A program made the position numbers and the translations under genes. The notes beneath the pieces were generated by a model. It was not told the DNA's origin and did not search any database. It saw only the letters and a program-made list of their open reading frames with translations. From Bacteroidales bacterium (GTDB lineage Bacteria > Bacteroidota > Bacteroidia > Bacteroidales > UBA932), in assembly GCA_024693285.1 (NCBI GenBank), contig JAILLE010000014.1:1-64000 (forward strand): a stretch of 64,000 bases of DNA, given 5' to 3'. This document shows positions 50,682-60,220 of the stretch, in pieces. Position 1 is the stretch's first letter. Each line of letters begins with the position of its first letter.

Positions 50682-51728
50682 TCAAGCCACACCTAACTTC
50701 TTAAGCAGCTCTTCTGTAATAACATTGTGGGGATCATATTTTCCTGCCTCCATACGGCAACACTTACTCATTCTTTCAAGATCATACTTACCCTCAATAC
50801 AGTGCATCATCACTTCAGTCAACGTTTTGACATCATGAGCCGGCACAAATAGCGCGGTTTCCCCTTCAGTCAATATTTCTTTATTACGAGACCAGTCTGT
50901 GGCGATAATTGGCAGTCCAGCAATAAAAGCATCTATAAAAACCCCGGCAAAGCCTTCCCCTATCCAATATGTAGGGAAAAGCATCACATCAAATCCAGAC
51001 AATTCCTCATAACCAGCTGATCCAGTCAAATCCATAAACCCTCCATAAGAAACATTAGGCAGAGAATTTATTCTACTGAAAAAGTCGGACTTGTACTTCT
51101 CATCGACAGAACCATAAAACGTGATTGTAAAACGCTTCTCCAATCCAAGAGAATTCAAACTGGAGGCACTGTCCAAGATGTATCCGCATCCCTTCTCCGC
51201 CATAATCCTAGATAAGAACACAAACCGGAACACATCCGACACCTTGCCTTTACCCTTCTCGACAATTGGAACTGGTTTGAAATTAGGAACCCGCAATACA
51301 TTCTTAACACCGAGTTCCGTCAGTTCATCAACCATCTTACCACTTTCCACGAGTGTCCAATCCGCCCTATTTAATATCCGGACCTTGAACCTTCCGTTTC
51401 TCACATGCACAGGGAAGACTCCGCCTATTACCCAATGAATCAGACGTTGTGGCCATGGGCAAAAGCGCAAGATTGACATCAATGGATATATATTTTTAGC
51501 GGAGGAAGAGAAAATCAGCGTCGCCTTTGGATGGAGGAGCATCAAAAAAGGAAGAGCGAGAGATCTTAGTTTGTGTTCTTTCCAGTAGAAAGTGTCAACC
51601 AAGTAACACTTAACTCCAAGCTCCCGCAAACGATCTATGGCGATTCGGTTCTTAACGGACTCACCATCCGATGCTACCGAACCGGCTTTTATCCAGCCAA
51701 GGAAAATGACTTTTCTGACATGCTTCAT
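50682..51728 (-). CDS. GT4-family glycosyltransferase
   Basis: A 348-residue GT-B enzyme, slightly short. The C-terminal donor domain is clear: FRFVFLSRIMAEKGCGYILD, ITFYGSVDE, SYGGFMD, ELSGFDVMLFPTYWIGEGFAGVFIDAFIAGLPIIAT (the EX7E-like acidic helix) and ETALFVPAHDVKTL. It would transfer a sugar from a nucleotide sugar in the cytoplasm. It opens the glycan cluster but faces away from it: the other seven genes are divergent from the shared intergenic region 51729-51798. Codon use is A+T-richer than in the flanking housekeeping genes. Confidence 0.9.
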   Translation of the reverse strand: MKHVRKVIFLGWIKAGSVASDGESVKNRIAIDRLRELGVKCYLVDTFYWKEHKLRSLALPFLMLLHPKATLIFSSSAKNIYPLMSILRFCPWPQRLIHWVIGGVFPVHVRNGRFKVRILNRADWTLVESGKMVDELTELGVKNVLRVPNFKPVPIVEKGKGKVSDVFRFVFLSRIMAEKGCGYILDSASSLNSLGLEKRFTITFYGSVDEKYKSDFFSRINSLPNVSYGGFMDLTGSAGYEELSGFDVMLFPTYWIGEGFAGVFIDAFIAGLPIIATDWSRNKEILTEGETALFVPAHDVKTLTEVMMHCIEGKYDLERMSKCCRMEAGKYDPHNVITEELLKKLGVA

Positions 51729-51750
51729 GTCTTCTTCCTAATTACAATCA

Positions 51751-51758
51751 CAAAAATA
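51751..51758 (-). promoter_or_regulatory. -7 element of the GT4 gene
   Basis: TATTTTTG on the minus strand matches TAnnTTTG, 22 nt before the ATG at 51728. No clear -33 element. For the divergent TupA-like gene no convincing promoter was found in this 70-nt gap. Confidence 0.4.
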
Positions 51759-51798
51759 ACAATAAAAAAGATTAACTTTAGACGAAATTCTGTAGATA

Positions 51799-52701
51799 AT
51801 GAAAAAGGCACTGCGAAGCATCATTTGGGGTATTATCGGATTATTGGCGAAATTACGCATAGTTAATCAGGTAGGTGTAGCTAAGCTAAAGTATCTGGAG
51901 ATGATGCGCAGATGGCCAGACTTCAATCATCCGAGGGATATCAACGAGAAGATCAATTGGCTGAAATTCCACGAAGACACTTCATTGTGGGTGATTTGCT
52001 CTGATAAATATGCTGTCCGTGGATTCCTGAAATCGAAGGGGTTAGAGAAATATCTGGTCAAGCTTTATGGACATTGGGGGGATACCTCAGAGATTGACTG
52101 GGCTTCTCTACCTGACAAGTTTATTATCAAACCTACTAACGGTAGTGGTGATGTTTTAATTTGCGAGGATAAATCTTCATTAGACATCAAATCAGCCGAA
52201 AAACATCTTTCAACACTATTAAAAAAGCGCTATGGAGCACTGTCCGCAGAGCCTCATTACACCAAAATCAAACCTTCACTTATCGCCGAAGAACTATTAG
52301 ACTCGTCCACTCAACCATGCGGATCCACTTCACTCATAGACTACAAAATTTGGTGTTTCAACGGCAAGCCCGCATATATAATGTGCTGTTCTAACAGAAA
52401 AGCCGGATCATTAGAGTTGAGCGTTTATGATTTGGAGTGGACTTATCATCCGGAATATATCAGAACAACTCAACATTACATAAGGCCGCAAAGACCAATC
52501 CCCCGCCCTGAATGTTTGAATGAGATGTTAAGCGTATCATCATTACTTGCGGAAGGATTTCCTGAAGTCAGGGTGGATCTTTACCAAGTAGATGGAAAAG
52601 TCTATTTCGGTGAGATGACTTTCACTTCAGCCGGCGGTTTCATGAATTATTATACCCAAGATTTCTTAAATGTACTTGGGAACATGTTCGCTTTAGAATA
52701 A
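51799..52701 (+). CDS. TupA-like ATP-grasp protein
   Basis: A 300-residue protein of the TupA-like ATP-grasp family. Landmarks: FNHPRDINEKINWLKFHEDT, CSDKYAVRGFLKSKGLEKYLVKLYG, LPDKFIIKPTNGSGDVLIC (ATP-binding Lys and Gly loop), KIKPSLIAEELL and SLIDYKIWCFNGKPAYIM, then VRVDLYQVDGKVYFGEMTFTSAGG. In teichuronopeptide synthesis TupA links amino acids to a polymer; homologues in polysaccharide clusters may attach an amino acid or act as transferases. It starts the plus-strand glycan operon. Confidence 0.88.
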   Translation: MKKALRSIIWGIIGLLAKLRIVNQVGVAKLKYLEMMRRWPDFNHPRDINEKINWLKFHEDTSLWVICSDKYAVRGFLKSKGLEKYLVKLYGHWGDTSEIDWASLPDKFIIKPTNGSGDVLICEDKSSLDIKSAEKHLSTLLKKRYGALSAEPHYTKIKPSLIAEELLDSSTQPCGSTSLIDYKIWCFNGKPAYIMCCSNRKAGSLELSVYDLEWTYHPEYIRTTQHYIRPQRPIPRPECLNEMLSVSSLLAEGFPEVRVDLYQVDGKVYFGEMTFTSAGGFMNYYTQDFLNVLGNMFALE

Positions 52702-52746
52702 CCACTTTTTTGAAATTATTCCGATATTAGCATGTTTTAGCACAAC

Positions 52747-53880
52747 ATGGGGAAAAAGAGAATAGGTGTACTGACTTGGTATCAGGGGACAAATTATGGC
52801 TCCGTCCTGCAAGCCTACGCCCTCCTTCGAACTATCTCGAAAGAGGGACATAAAGCTATTATTATCAGTGAATTCGGCTATCCTTTCACATTCTCCGCAA
52901 TCCTCAACAACCTTTGGAGGAAAATCGGTTTTTCAATCCGTGTTTTTCATGGCATGGAACTACGCAGAATCCAGCCCCTCCAGAATTGCCCTTATCCTAC
53001 ACAAAAAAAACGATTCCTTGACTTCTTCAACGAAGAAATCAAATCCACCTTACCAGTGGGGCCCGTGAGTCTTGCCGTCCTGAAGTTCCGGACACAGATA
53101 TTCATGGCAGGAAGCGATCAACTTTGGAATTGCCACGACCATTTTAGGGAGTTGGAATTTCTCGGATTCGCGAAGGGGAAAAAGAAAGTCTCATACGCCA
53201 CAAGCATCGGAGCGGATAATATACCGACGCGGTATCATACAAAAGTTAAGGAATATCTCTCCGGATTCAGTCATATCTCGGTACGAGAGAAATACTCCGC
53301 GGAAGAACTCGAGAGAATTACTGGACGAGATGATATTCAGACTGTTCTCGACCCTACTTTTTTGCTGACAGCAGATGAATGGAATGCTTTCGCCGCGACC
53401 GCAGCTACAGACTTCGATCTTTCGGGGCGCTACATTTTCTGCTATCTTCTCAAGAAGGGACATAATTATGAAGAGATTTTGTCTCGTATCAAAAGCCTTA
53501 CCGGCATCGAAAGAGTTATAATACTGCCATCCTCAGAAAACCCCTCACTGAGTGTTGATGGATGCGAAAGGTATGAGAACGCAGGGCCTCGGGAATTCGT
53601 AAAGGCCTTATCTCTCGCATCTTACGTTGTCACCGACTCATTCCATGGAAGCGCTCTGTCTATTAACTTTGGCAAGCCGTTTCTGAATCTTAAACGCTTT
53701 GATGATTCCGACCCTGCGTCACAGAATCCAAGGCTGGTTTACCTCGCTAGTTTGTTTAACCTTGGTGACCGGTTTTTCGTCAATGAACTTCCAAAAGAGA
53801 TCAACCACAAATCAGTTCACGAAAAACTTGACGGATTAAGAAAGGAATCTCTCGAATACCTGAAAATGATTATTAGCTGA
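52747..53880 (+). CDS. Polysaccharide pyruvyl transferase family protein
   Basis: A 377-residue protein with the family start RIGVLTWYQGTNYGSVLQAYAL and later FMAGSDQLWNC, SYATSIGADNIP, ISVREKYSAEEL, TVLDPTFLLTADEW and TDSFHGSALSINFGKPF. Members of this family (PF04230) transfer pyruvate from PEP as a ketal onto a sugar, adding negative charge. It is accompanied three genes later by an FrhB-like iron-sulfur protein, a common pair in such clusters. It overlaps the flippase start by 1 nt (stop and start share bases). Confidence 0.9.
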   Translation: MGKKRIGVLTWYQGTNYGSVLQAYALLRTISKEGHKAIIISEFGYPFTFSAILNNLWRKIGFSIRVFHGMELRRIQPLQNCPYPTQKKRFLDFFNEEIKSTLPVGPVSLAVLKFRTQIFMAGSDQLWNCHDHFRELEFLGFAKGKKKVSYATSIGADNIPTRYHTKVKEYLSGFSHISVREKYSAEELERITGRDDIQTVLDPTFLLTADEWNAFAATAATDFDLSGRYIFCYLLKKGHNYEEILSRIKSLTGIERVIILPSSENPSLSVDGCERYENAGPREFVKALSLASYVVTDSFHGSALSINFGKPFLNLKRFDDSDPASQNPRLVYLASLFNLGDRFFVNELPKEINHKSVHEKLDGLRKESLEYLKMIIS

Positions 53881-55403
53881 TGGGGAAGGAAAGATATTAC
53901 GCATCCTCCTTTATCTGGAGCACACTTACCAAGGCACTCAATGCTTTGGTAGGGTTTATTTCAGTGCCGTTGCTAATAAAGCAGTTCGGAAGGGCTGACT
54001 ATGGCATACTCACTCTAGCTCTTTCCTTCAACGCATACATGCACCTCCTGGACTTAGGAATGAACACTGGTGCCGTCCGTTTCTTTTCTATTCTGAAATC
54101 TTCTGGAGAGACAAAGAAACTGGATCATGTAGCAAGGACAAATCTCAGCTTCTATTCCCTGATCGCGGTAGTGAATATTGTGATAGTTCTCGCTGTGGCT
54201 TTTTGGGGGGAGGGCCTATTCTCTATAACACACGAACAGTTCATGAATCTTCGCTGGTGCCTTTGCGGCACCGCTGTTTTGTCGCTGTTCAGCTGGACAG
54301 CCACCGCCTTCAACCAGTTGCTTGTGGCCGACTTCCAGATGGCATTCACAATGAAGATGAGCCTGGTAGGGGTGGTGTTGAAAATCATCCTGATCATTGT
54401 AACCCTAAAAGCCTCCCTCTCCCTTCCCACATATTTCTTCCTGCTCACATTGATAACGGCCTCGCTAATTATCCCGTTTTCATGGAAGTGTCTACATGAC
54501 AATCTGTTGAGAACCCTTCGCCCTGCCGGATACTGGAAAGAATTCAAGCCCGCCCTTGTGTTCAGCCTAGCGATTTTCGCCCTATCCTTTTTCCAGATGA
54601 CAGCGACCGAGTCGCGCCCGCTTGTACTTGGGATCTTCGTGCCGGATGCAGCGGACGCCCTGACTGACTATAAGATTATCTCGGTTGTCCCAATGCTGAT
54701 AATCACCATCGGTGGTACACTTTCCGGCATATTCCTTCCCAATACTTCTGAGTTAGTGGCAAAAAATGACAGGGCGGGTATTGAACGTTTCGCTTACAAA
54801 TGGACACGATACACAAGCATTCTGGCGAATTTGCTTTGTGTCCCTTTTATTCTCTGCGCAAAAGAAGTTATTTGCGCTTATGTTGGATCTCAAAACGCAC
54901 ATCTATCAATTTGGATGATAATATGGTGCGTTACAGTCCTGCTCCAAATCCACACAACCCCTGGCAACAGTCTTGTCCTCGCTTTCGGAAAGACCAAAGC
55001 CCTCGTTCTGACCACAGCTGTCAGTTGCTTCGCGTCAATCGCACTCAATGCGTTCTTCGCACGACAGCTCGGGGTCGGGTCCGCGGTATTAGCGTATTTC
55101 ATCTATGTAGTGATCATTATTGGGCTATACTATGTTCACTATTATAAATCGCTTCTTGATCTGAGCAGAAAAAAACTGTTCTCCACCTTTATCCTTCCGA
55201 CACTCGCCGCCATTGTGACCCTAATCCCTTGCGTTTTGCTGGTCCATTTGGACATTTCTATTTTTGGAGACATTAATGAAAGGCTTGCCTATATCCTTAT
55301 CTGTCTACTAAAAACGGCGATTTGGATCATCCCATACGTCGCTATCTTATTGATCACTGGCCTTATTAAACCATCAGAATTCAAAGGACTCCTTGGCAAA
55401 TGA
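53880..55403 (+). CDS. Polysaccharide flippase (Wzx/MATE-like)
   Basis: A 507-residue integral membrane protein with about 12-14 hydrophobic helices. The N-terminus SFIWSTLTKALNALVGFISVPLLIKQFGRADYGILTLALSF is the typical Wzx beginning (SxxxxxxxxxxxxxPLLxxxxGxxxYGxxxL). It would flip lipid-linked oligosaccharide across the inner membrane. It overlaps its neighbours at both ends by 1-4 nt, so the operon is compact. No Wzy polymerase is seen in the window. Confidence 0.9.
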   Translation: MGKERYYASSFIWSTLTKALNALVGFISVPLLIKQFGRADYGILTLALSFNAYMHLLDLGMNTGAVRFFSILKSSGETKKLDHVARTNLSFYSLIAVVNIVIVLAVAFWGEGLFSITHEQFMNLRWCLCGTAVLSLFSWTATAFNQLLVADFQMAFTMKMSLVGVVLKIILIIVTLKASLSLPTYFFLLTLITASLIIPFSWKCLHDNLLRTLRPAGYWKEFKPALVFSLAIFALSFFQMTATESRPLVLGIFVPDAADALTDYKIISVVPMLIITIGGTLSGIFLPNTSELVAKNDRAGIERFAYKWTRYTSILANLLCVPFILCAKEVICAYVGSQNAHLSIWMIIWCVTVLLQIHTTPGNSLVLAFGKTKALVLTTAVSCFASIALNAFFARQLGVGSAVLAYFIYVVIIIGLYYVHYYKSLLDLSRKKLFSTFILPTLAAIVTLIPCVLLVHLDISIFGDINERLAYILICLLKTAIWIIPYVAILLITGLIKPSEFKGLLGK

Positions 55404-56530
55404 CGATCTGCCCTTCAGAAAAATGCTTTGGTTGCGGTCTTTGTGTCGCGGTTTGTCCCGTAAAATGCATCTCATTAATTGAGAACGTTCACGGCGAATT
55501 ACACCCATCTACTGATGAAGAAAAATGCATCTCTTGCGGGTTATGTCAGAAAAAGTGTCCTGTTAATTCTCCTCAAGAGCTTAGATATCCCTTGGAATTC
55601 TATGCCGCCAGCAAACAGGATTCTATTCCTACGGATGGATCATCCTCAGCTGGAGTCGCTTCTCTTCTAGCCGCCTTATTCCCTGGAAGAGCCTTCGGGA
55701 CAACATGGAGCCAAAACCATGAAGCGATCGTCAAATGCGGTGAACCTGAAGAGTTTAAAGGATCCAAATACGTTCAAAGCGTCATCGCTCCTGAAGTATT
55801 CCGTGACATATCAAAACTCTCCGACAATTCTGACACAATATTCATCGGTACCCCTTGCCAGGTAGCGGCAGTCAAGTCATTTGTTAAGAATGGGGAACAC
55901 CTTTTCACAGCTGATCTTCTCTGCCATGGAGTATGCCCGCCTTCATATCTGAAAGATGAGTTGAAGCCCTTGCTGGAGAGATTCCCACAAACGACAAAGG
56001 TCAGCTTCCGTGACGGCAATATTTTTCGACTGGCACTCGAGGATTCCAAAGGGAATATTCTATATTCTTGCCCAGCTCAAAAACAACATTATTTCAGGGC
56101 GTTTCTTGAGGGAGTCAGCTTGCGGGAGAACTGCTACAGTTGTCCCTTCGCTAATAAAGAAAGAGTATCTGACATAACACTTGGTGATTTCATTGTCAGG
56201 AAAGGGCAAGTGTCATGGGTCTCCGTAAACTCTGATAAAGGCCAGACCCTCTTCAAATCAATAATCGAACAGCATCCTGAGCTACATGTGGAATCTTGTG
56301 AATATGAGGAAAGGCTCGCGTACCCTTATTCACTTCTTAAGCCATTTCCGAAAAGCGATTATCGGACAAAATTCCTAAGAGCATTCGAGAAAAAGGGCTA
56401 TCTTTTCGCAATCCGAAAGATAGCGAGAATTTGGCGCGTTCGAGACACAACCAAGATCTTCTACCAAAAGATCCATCATGCCGCACATCTGGTAAAAAAA
56501 TTCATCTCAAAGCCTTTGTCCAATGCCTAG
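55400..56530 (+). CDS. FrhB-like iron-sulfur protein of a polysaccharide cluster
   Basis: A 376-residue protein: an N-terminal pair of [4Fe-4S] motifs (CFGCGLCVAVCPVKCI and CISCGLCQKKCPVN), then the coenzyme F420 hydrogenase/dehydrogenase beta-subunit C-terminal domain (FIGTPCQVAAVKSF, TADLLCHGVCPPSYLKDEL, CYSCPFANKERVSDITLGDF). In the family the latter holds FAD and a further cluster. F420 is not expected in Bacteroidota, so an alternative redox partner is likely; the role in glycan synthesis is unknown. It overlaps the flippase by 4 nt and the next glycosyltransferase by 8 nt. Confidence 0.88.
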   Translation: MTICPSEKCFGCGLCVAVCPVKCISLIENVHGELHPSTDEEKCISCGLCQKKCPVNSPQELRYPLEFYAASKQDSIPTDGSSSAGVASLLAALFPGRAFGTTWSQNHEAIVKCGEPEEFKGSKYVQSVIAPEVFRDISKLSDNSDTIFIGTPCQVAAVKSFVKNGEHLFTADLLCHGVCPPSYLKDELKPLLERFPQTTKVSFRDGNIFRLALEDSKGNILYSCPAQKQHYFRAFLEGVSLRENCYSCPFANKERVSDITLGDFIVRKGQVSWVSVNSDKGQTLFKSIIEQHPELHVESCEYEERLAYPYSLLKPFPKSDYRTKFLRAFEKKGYLFAIRKIARIWRVRDTTKIFYQKIHHAAHLVKKFISKPLSNA

Positions 56531-57449
56531 AGTAAGTATCATAGTACCGAATTATAACCATGAGCCTTTCCTAAAAGAGAGGATTGACACAATACTCGGC
56601 CAGACATTTCAGGACTTTGAGTTAATACTCCTGGATGATTGCTCGACAGATGAGAGCAGGATTATACTCGAGCAATATCGAAATCATCCAAAAGTCAGCC
56701 ACATCGTTTTCAACGAGAAAAACAGCGGCTCCGCTTTCAAACAATGGGATAAAGGAATAGGGCTTGCTACAGGAGAACTGATTTGGATAGCGGAAAGTGA
56801 TGATTTCTCCGATAATCTATTCCTGGAAAGACTTGTTCCTGTTTTCGATAATGATTCAAAATGCGTATTGGCTTTTTGTTACGCCTTAACCACTGACATT
56901 GATGGTGTCCCTATAGGAATACATCCTTACCACCGCGAATTAGAATCTTATTCTGGCGGTGATGGCTGGTCATTTATCCGACATTATCTGAATAAGCATA
57001 ATTATGTAGTCAATGCGAGTGGCGCTCTATTCAAACGTCACTCATACTACAATTTGCCAGATTTCGTGAATCCTGCTTTCAAAGAGTTTAAAGGTGTCGG
57101 AGACTGGCTTTTTTGGATCGGAATCGCTTCACAAGGATCAGTAGGAATACTTCACCAGGGGATGAATCATTTCCGGCAACACGGAACCAACACAACATCA
57201 GTTCTTTATCATAGTGGAGTAGGGTTCAAGGAGTCCGCGGAACTGTTCTCTATTTTAAAAGATCACAAAGTTATCTCTTACATGAGATGGCTCAATATCC
57301 GCGCCTCAAACACAGCCGCATTAAAATACAAGAGCCTTGGATTTGATAATACCACTATCTCGGAGTATTTGGATATTTGGAAATCATCAAGCCCTATCAT
57401 AAGTCTTTGGGCATGGCTCAAGCACGTTATTCATCGTAAAAGATACTGA
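56523..57449 (+). CDS. GT2 family glycosyltransferase
   Basis: A 308-residue GT-A enzyme: VSIIVPNYNHEPFLKERIDTIL at the N-terminus, FELILLDDCSTDESRIIL, GEKNSG-like FNEKNSGSAFKQW, and the WIAESDDF metal-binding segment. It uses a nucleotide sugar in the cytoplasm to extend the lipid-linked glycan. Length is at the short end of the family, without membrane segments. It overlaps the FrhB-like gene by 8 nt; the next GT2 follows after 4 nt. Confidence 0.9.
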   Translation: MPRVSIIVPNYNHEPFLKERIDTILGQTFQDFELILLDDCSTDESRIILEQYRNHPKVSHIVFNEKNSGSAFKQWDKGIGLATGELIWIAESDDFSDNLFLERLVPVFDNDSKCVLAFCYALTTDIDGVPIGIHPYHRELESYSGGDGWSFIRHYLNKHNYVVNASGALFKRHSYYNLPDFVNPAFKEFKGVGDWLFWIGIASQGSVGILHQGMNHFRQHGTNTTSVLYHSGVGFKESAELFSILKDHKVISYMRWLNIRASNTAALKYKSLGFDNTTISEYLDIWKSSSPIISLWAWLKHVIHRKRY

Positions 57450-57453
57450 TCCA

Positions 57454-58278
57454 ATGAGTATTCTCGCCATATCAACAGCTTTCAATCCAGATATCGACTT
57501 GATGAAAAAAAGCATAGCTTCTTTCATCAATTATGTGGATAAGCTTCTTATCTGGAGGAACAGCATAATTAACGAAGAAGCACTGACCGACGGCTTTGAC
57601 AAAAGTAAAATAGAGTTCTGCGGAGACTGCGACAATGTTGGTATCCCTAAAGCATTAAACTATGCGTGGCACTATGCGGAGTCTTTTGGTTACTCCCATC
57701 TGCTCACTATGGATCAAGACTCCGTATTTGATAGTTTCCCTTCTTACATAGACGCCGTGCTCTCACCCGAGGCACCTGAAGGGTTTTTTGGTCCACTCAT
57801 CAACAAACACCAGTCTATCAATCCAGCCGAACCCATCTATTCATATTGTCCTTTCATCATTACATCGGGGTTGTTTATCTCCATCCCTCTTATAAGGAAA
57901 ATTGGAGGGTGGGATGAGGATTTCTTTGTTGATGGAGTAGACATGGAATTCGTTTTTCATGCTCTTGAGCAAGGGATTTTGTCATACCATGTCAATAATG
58001 TGACATTGATTCATCGACTCGGCAATACCGAAACAAAGTCTTTTTTGTGGAAGAATTACACCACTAACAACTATTCTCCAGAGAGGTTATATAATCTTTA
58101 CAAAAGTCACATCATCATAATCAGGAAGTACAAATCCGCCAAAGCGCTTAGAAAGGTATTTCGCGTTCAGAATTATTGGCAGAGGCCCCTGCGTATACTG
58201 CTCGGTGAGAAAGACAAATTCAAGAAACTTGGTGCCGCGATAAAAGGAATCATTGATGGGAGGAGATATCCGCTATGA
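57454..58278 (+). CDS. GT2 family glycosyltransferase, rhamnosyltransferase-like
   Basis: A 274-residue GT-A enzyme of the RfbF/WbbL-like type: AISTAFNPDIDLMKKSIASF, NVGIPKALNYAWHYAESFGYSHLLTMDQDSVF (MDQDS is the family DxD motif) and FITSGLFISIPLIRKIGGWDEDFFVDGVDMEF. These often transfer rhamnose or a related sugar. It overlaps the GT11 gene by 4 nt (ATGA). Confidence 0.88.
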   Translation: MSILAISTAFNPDIDLMKKSIASFINYVDKLLIWRNSIINEEALTDGFDKSKIEFCGDCDNVGIPKALNYAWHYAESFGYSHLLTMDQDSVFDSFPSYIDAVLSPEAPEGFFGPLINKHQSINPAEPIYSYCPFIITSGLFISIPLIRKIGGWDEDFFVDGVDMEFVFHALEQGILSYHVNNVTLIHRLGNTETKSFLWKNYTTNNYSPERLYNLYKSHIIIIRKYKSAKALRKVFRVQNYWQRPLRILLGEKDKFKKLGAAIKGIIDGRRYPL

Positions 58279-59207
58279 TAGGAGTTGAAATCAAAGAAAG
58301 GCTTGGGAATCAATTATTCCGCTATGCCTACGCGAGGAAACTGATGATCGACCGGGGGAACACTGATAACCTTGTCCTCGGGGTAAGTTCGTTTAAGGGA
58401 CTGGATCCTGAAGATGGATGGAGAAATGGACTTGTGGATTTCCGTACCATTCAATTTGAAACTTCAGAGAAGAAACTGGTGTATTCTCGAGGAACAATCC
58501 TCCAGAAGTGGCTCTTGCGCTCATACTACGCGGATATCAAGTTAATAAGAAGGCCTTCTGATCTCACTCGGAAATTTGCCATCCAAAACAAATGGAATCT
58601 ATTGCTGCAGAAATATGGATTGACGGTCTCTTACGATAATTCATTCGAGCCGGTATTCCCCGCAGACAAGGATATCTATCTTGAAGGATCTTTCGAAAAC
58701 CCAAAGTATTTTGATAGTATCAGGACTACGCTCATAGAAGAACTCACCCCTAAGCAATCGCCAAAACCAGAGAATAGGGCAATATATGATGCCGCTGAAC
58801 AAAGCGACTCTATTTGCGTCTCGGTTCGAAGGGGAGACTTCCTAAGTCCAAGATTCCGGCATACACATAATGTCTGCACATTGGAGTATTATCACAAGGC
58901 GATAGAAGAAATGAAGTCTCGCCTGGAGAATCCAGTCATCATTTATTTCTCAGATGACATAGATTGGGTGAAAACAAATCTAGCCACAGATTCTGACTTG
59001 TGCGAAAGCGGTAATGATCCTACATGGGAAAAACTGAGGATGATGTATTCCTGCAAGCATTTTATTCTCTCAAACAGCACTTTCGCCTGGTGGGCACAAT
59101 ATCTCTGTAGGAATAAAGACAAGATTGTCATTGCTCCAGAAAGATGGTTTAATGATAACCGGCCTCAAAACCTACTGTTAGACTCATTCATAAAGATTCA
59201 CGTTTGA
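58275..59207 (+). CDS. GT11 alpha-1,2-fucosyltransferase family protein
   Basis: A 310-residue GT11 enzyme. The N-terminal LGNQLFRYAYARKL, the donor-binding ICVSVRRGDF and the late FILSNSTFAWWAQYL with PERWFND are the family motifs. The usual His in HxRRxD is replaced by Ser (VSVRRGD), a variant found in several bacterial members. It would put fucose (or another GDP-sugar) on galactose in alpha-1,2 linkage. GDP-fucose synthesis genes are not in the window. It ends the plus-strand operon; its last 10 nt overlap the convergent epimerase gene. Confidence 0.88.
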   Translation: MIGVEIKERLGNQLFRYAYARKLMIDRGNTDNLVLGVSSFKGLDPEDGWRNGLVDFRTIQFETSEKKLVYSRGTILQKWLLRSYYADIKLIRRPSDLTRKFAIQNKWNLLLQKYGLTVSYDNSFEPVFPADKDIYLEGSFENPKYFDSIRTTLIEELTPKQSPKPENRAIYDAAEQSDSICVSVRRGDFLSPRFRHTHNVCTLEYYHKAIEEMKSRLENPVIIYFSDDIDWVKTNLATDSDLCESGNDPTWEKLRMMYSCKHFILSNSTFAWWAQYLCRNKDKIVIAPERWFNDNRPQNLLLDSFIKIHV

Positions 59208-60214
59208 CGCCATGACTTGAACCACTCCACGAAACGGGATATTCCCTCATGCAGAGTTGTGGAGGGATGATATCCAAGGCGGGTCTCAAGTTTGGTGCAA
59301 TCGGCGTAGGTCTGATAGACATCGCCAGCCTGCATCGGAAGGAACACTTTCTTCGCTTCCTTTCCCAACGCGGTCTCGATCTCCGAAATGAAATCCATCA
59401 GCTTAACAGGGTTTGAGCAACCGATATTGTAGACCTCAAACGGCACGGCGTCATCAGTGCCAGCGGGCGGGTTGTCAATGACTCTCATGGTGCCTTCAAC
59501 GATGTCGTCGACATAGGTGAAATCCCGGATCATGTCACCGCCGTTGAACACTTTTATAGGCTCACCTTTGGAGATGGCCGTGGCGAAGAGCATCGGAGAC
59601 ATGTCAGGACGTCCCCACGGGCCATAGACGGTAAAGAAACGGAGACCTGTGGCCGGGATCCCGTAAAGCTTTGAATATGAATGAGCCATTAGCTCATTTG
59701 ACTTCTTTGTGGCGCCATACAGACTAACCTGGGAATCAGCCTTGTCATCCTCGCTGAAAGGAACCTTCGTGTTCAAGCCATAGACCGAACTTGAAGATGC
59801 GAAAACAAGATGCTTCACAGGATGGTTCCGGCAAGCCTCAAGGATGTTCAGGAAACCTTCGAGGTTGCTGTGAAGATAAGCGTAAGGATTTGTGATCGAA
59901 TATCTTACACCAGCCTGCGCCGCAAGGTTCACCACCACATCGAAGCCTTCCTCCGCAAAGAGTTTGTCAAGAGCCGCCTTATCGCACAAGTCACCCTTGA
60001 CGAAACGGACAGAAGGCCATTTATTACTGTATTTTACCTCGCCATCAACGTAGGGTCCCTCAATACCATTCTCATGAAGACGACCGTATTTCAGCCGCAC
60101 ATCATAATAATCATTGATATTGTCGAATCCGACGACCTCATCTCCCCTGCTGGCCAATCTCCCAAGAAGATTGGCACCTATGAACCCGGCGGCACCGGTC
60201 AAAAAAACCTTCAT
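59198..60214 (-). CDS. NAD-dependent sugar epimerase, UDP-glucuronate 4-epimerase-like
   Basis: About 338 residues from the ATG at 60214 (a TTG two codons upstream is less likely). The extended SDR pattern is complete: TGAAGFIGANLLGRL (NAD loop), GFDNINDYYDVRLKYGRL (the NDYYD string is typical for GAE/UDP-GlcA epimerases), NLAAQAGVRYSI, FASSSSVYG, catalytic YGATKKSNE and RFFTVYGPWGRPDM. It would make UDP-galacturonate for the surface glycan. It converges with the fucosyltransferase and precedes nothing in its own direction; purC is 6 nt upstream. Confidence 0.9.
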   Translation of the reverse strand: MKVFLTGAAGFIGANLLGRLASRGDEVVGFDNINDYYDVRLKYGRLHENGIEGPYVDGEVKYSNKWPSVRFVKGDLCDKAALDKLFAEEGFDVVVNLAAQAGVRYSITNPYAYLHSNLEGFLNILEACRNHPVKHLVFASSSSVYGLNTKVPFSEDDKADSQVSLYGATKKSNELMAHSYSKLYGIPATGLRFFTVYGPWGRPDMSPMLFATAISKGEPIKVFNGGDMIRDFTYVDDIVEGTMRVIDNPPAGTDDAVPFEVYNIGCSNPVKLMDFISEIETALGKEAKKVFLPMQAGDVYQTYADCTKLETRLGYHPSTTLHEGISRFVEWFKSWRQT

Positions 60215-60220
60215 TCCCAA

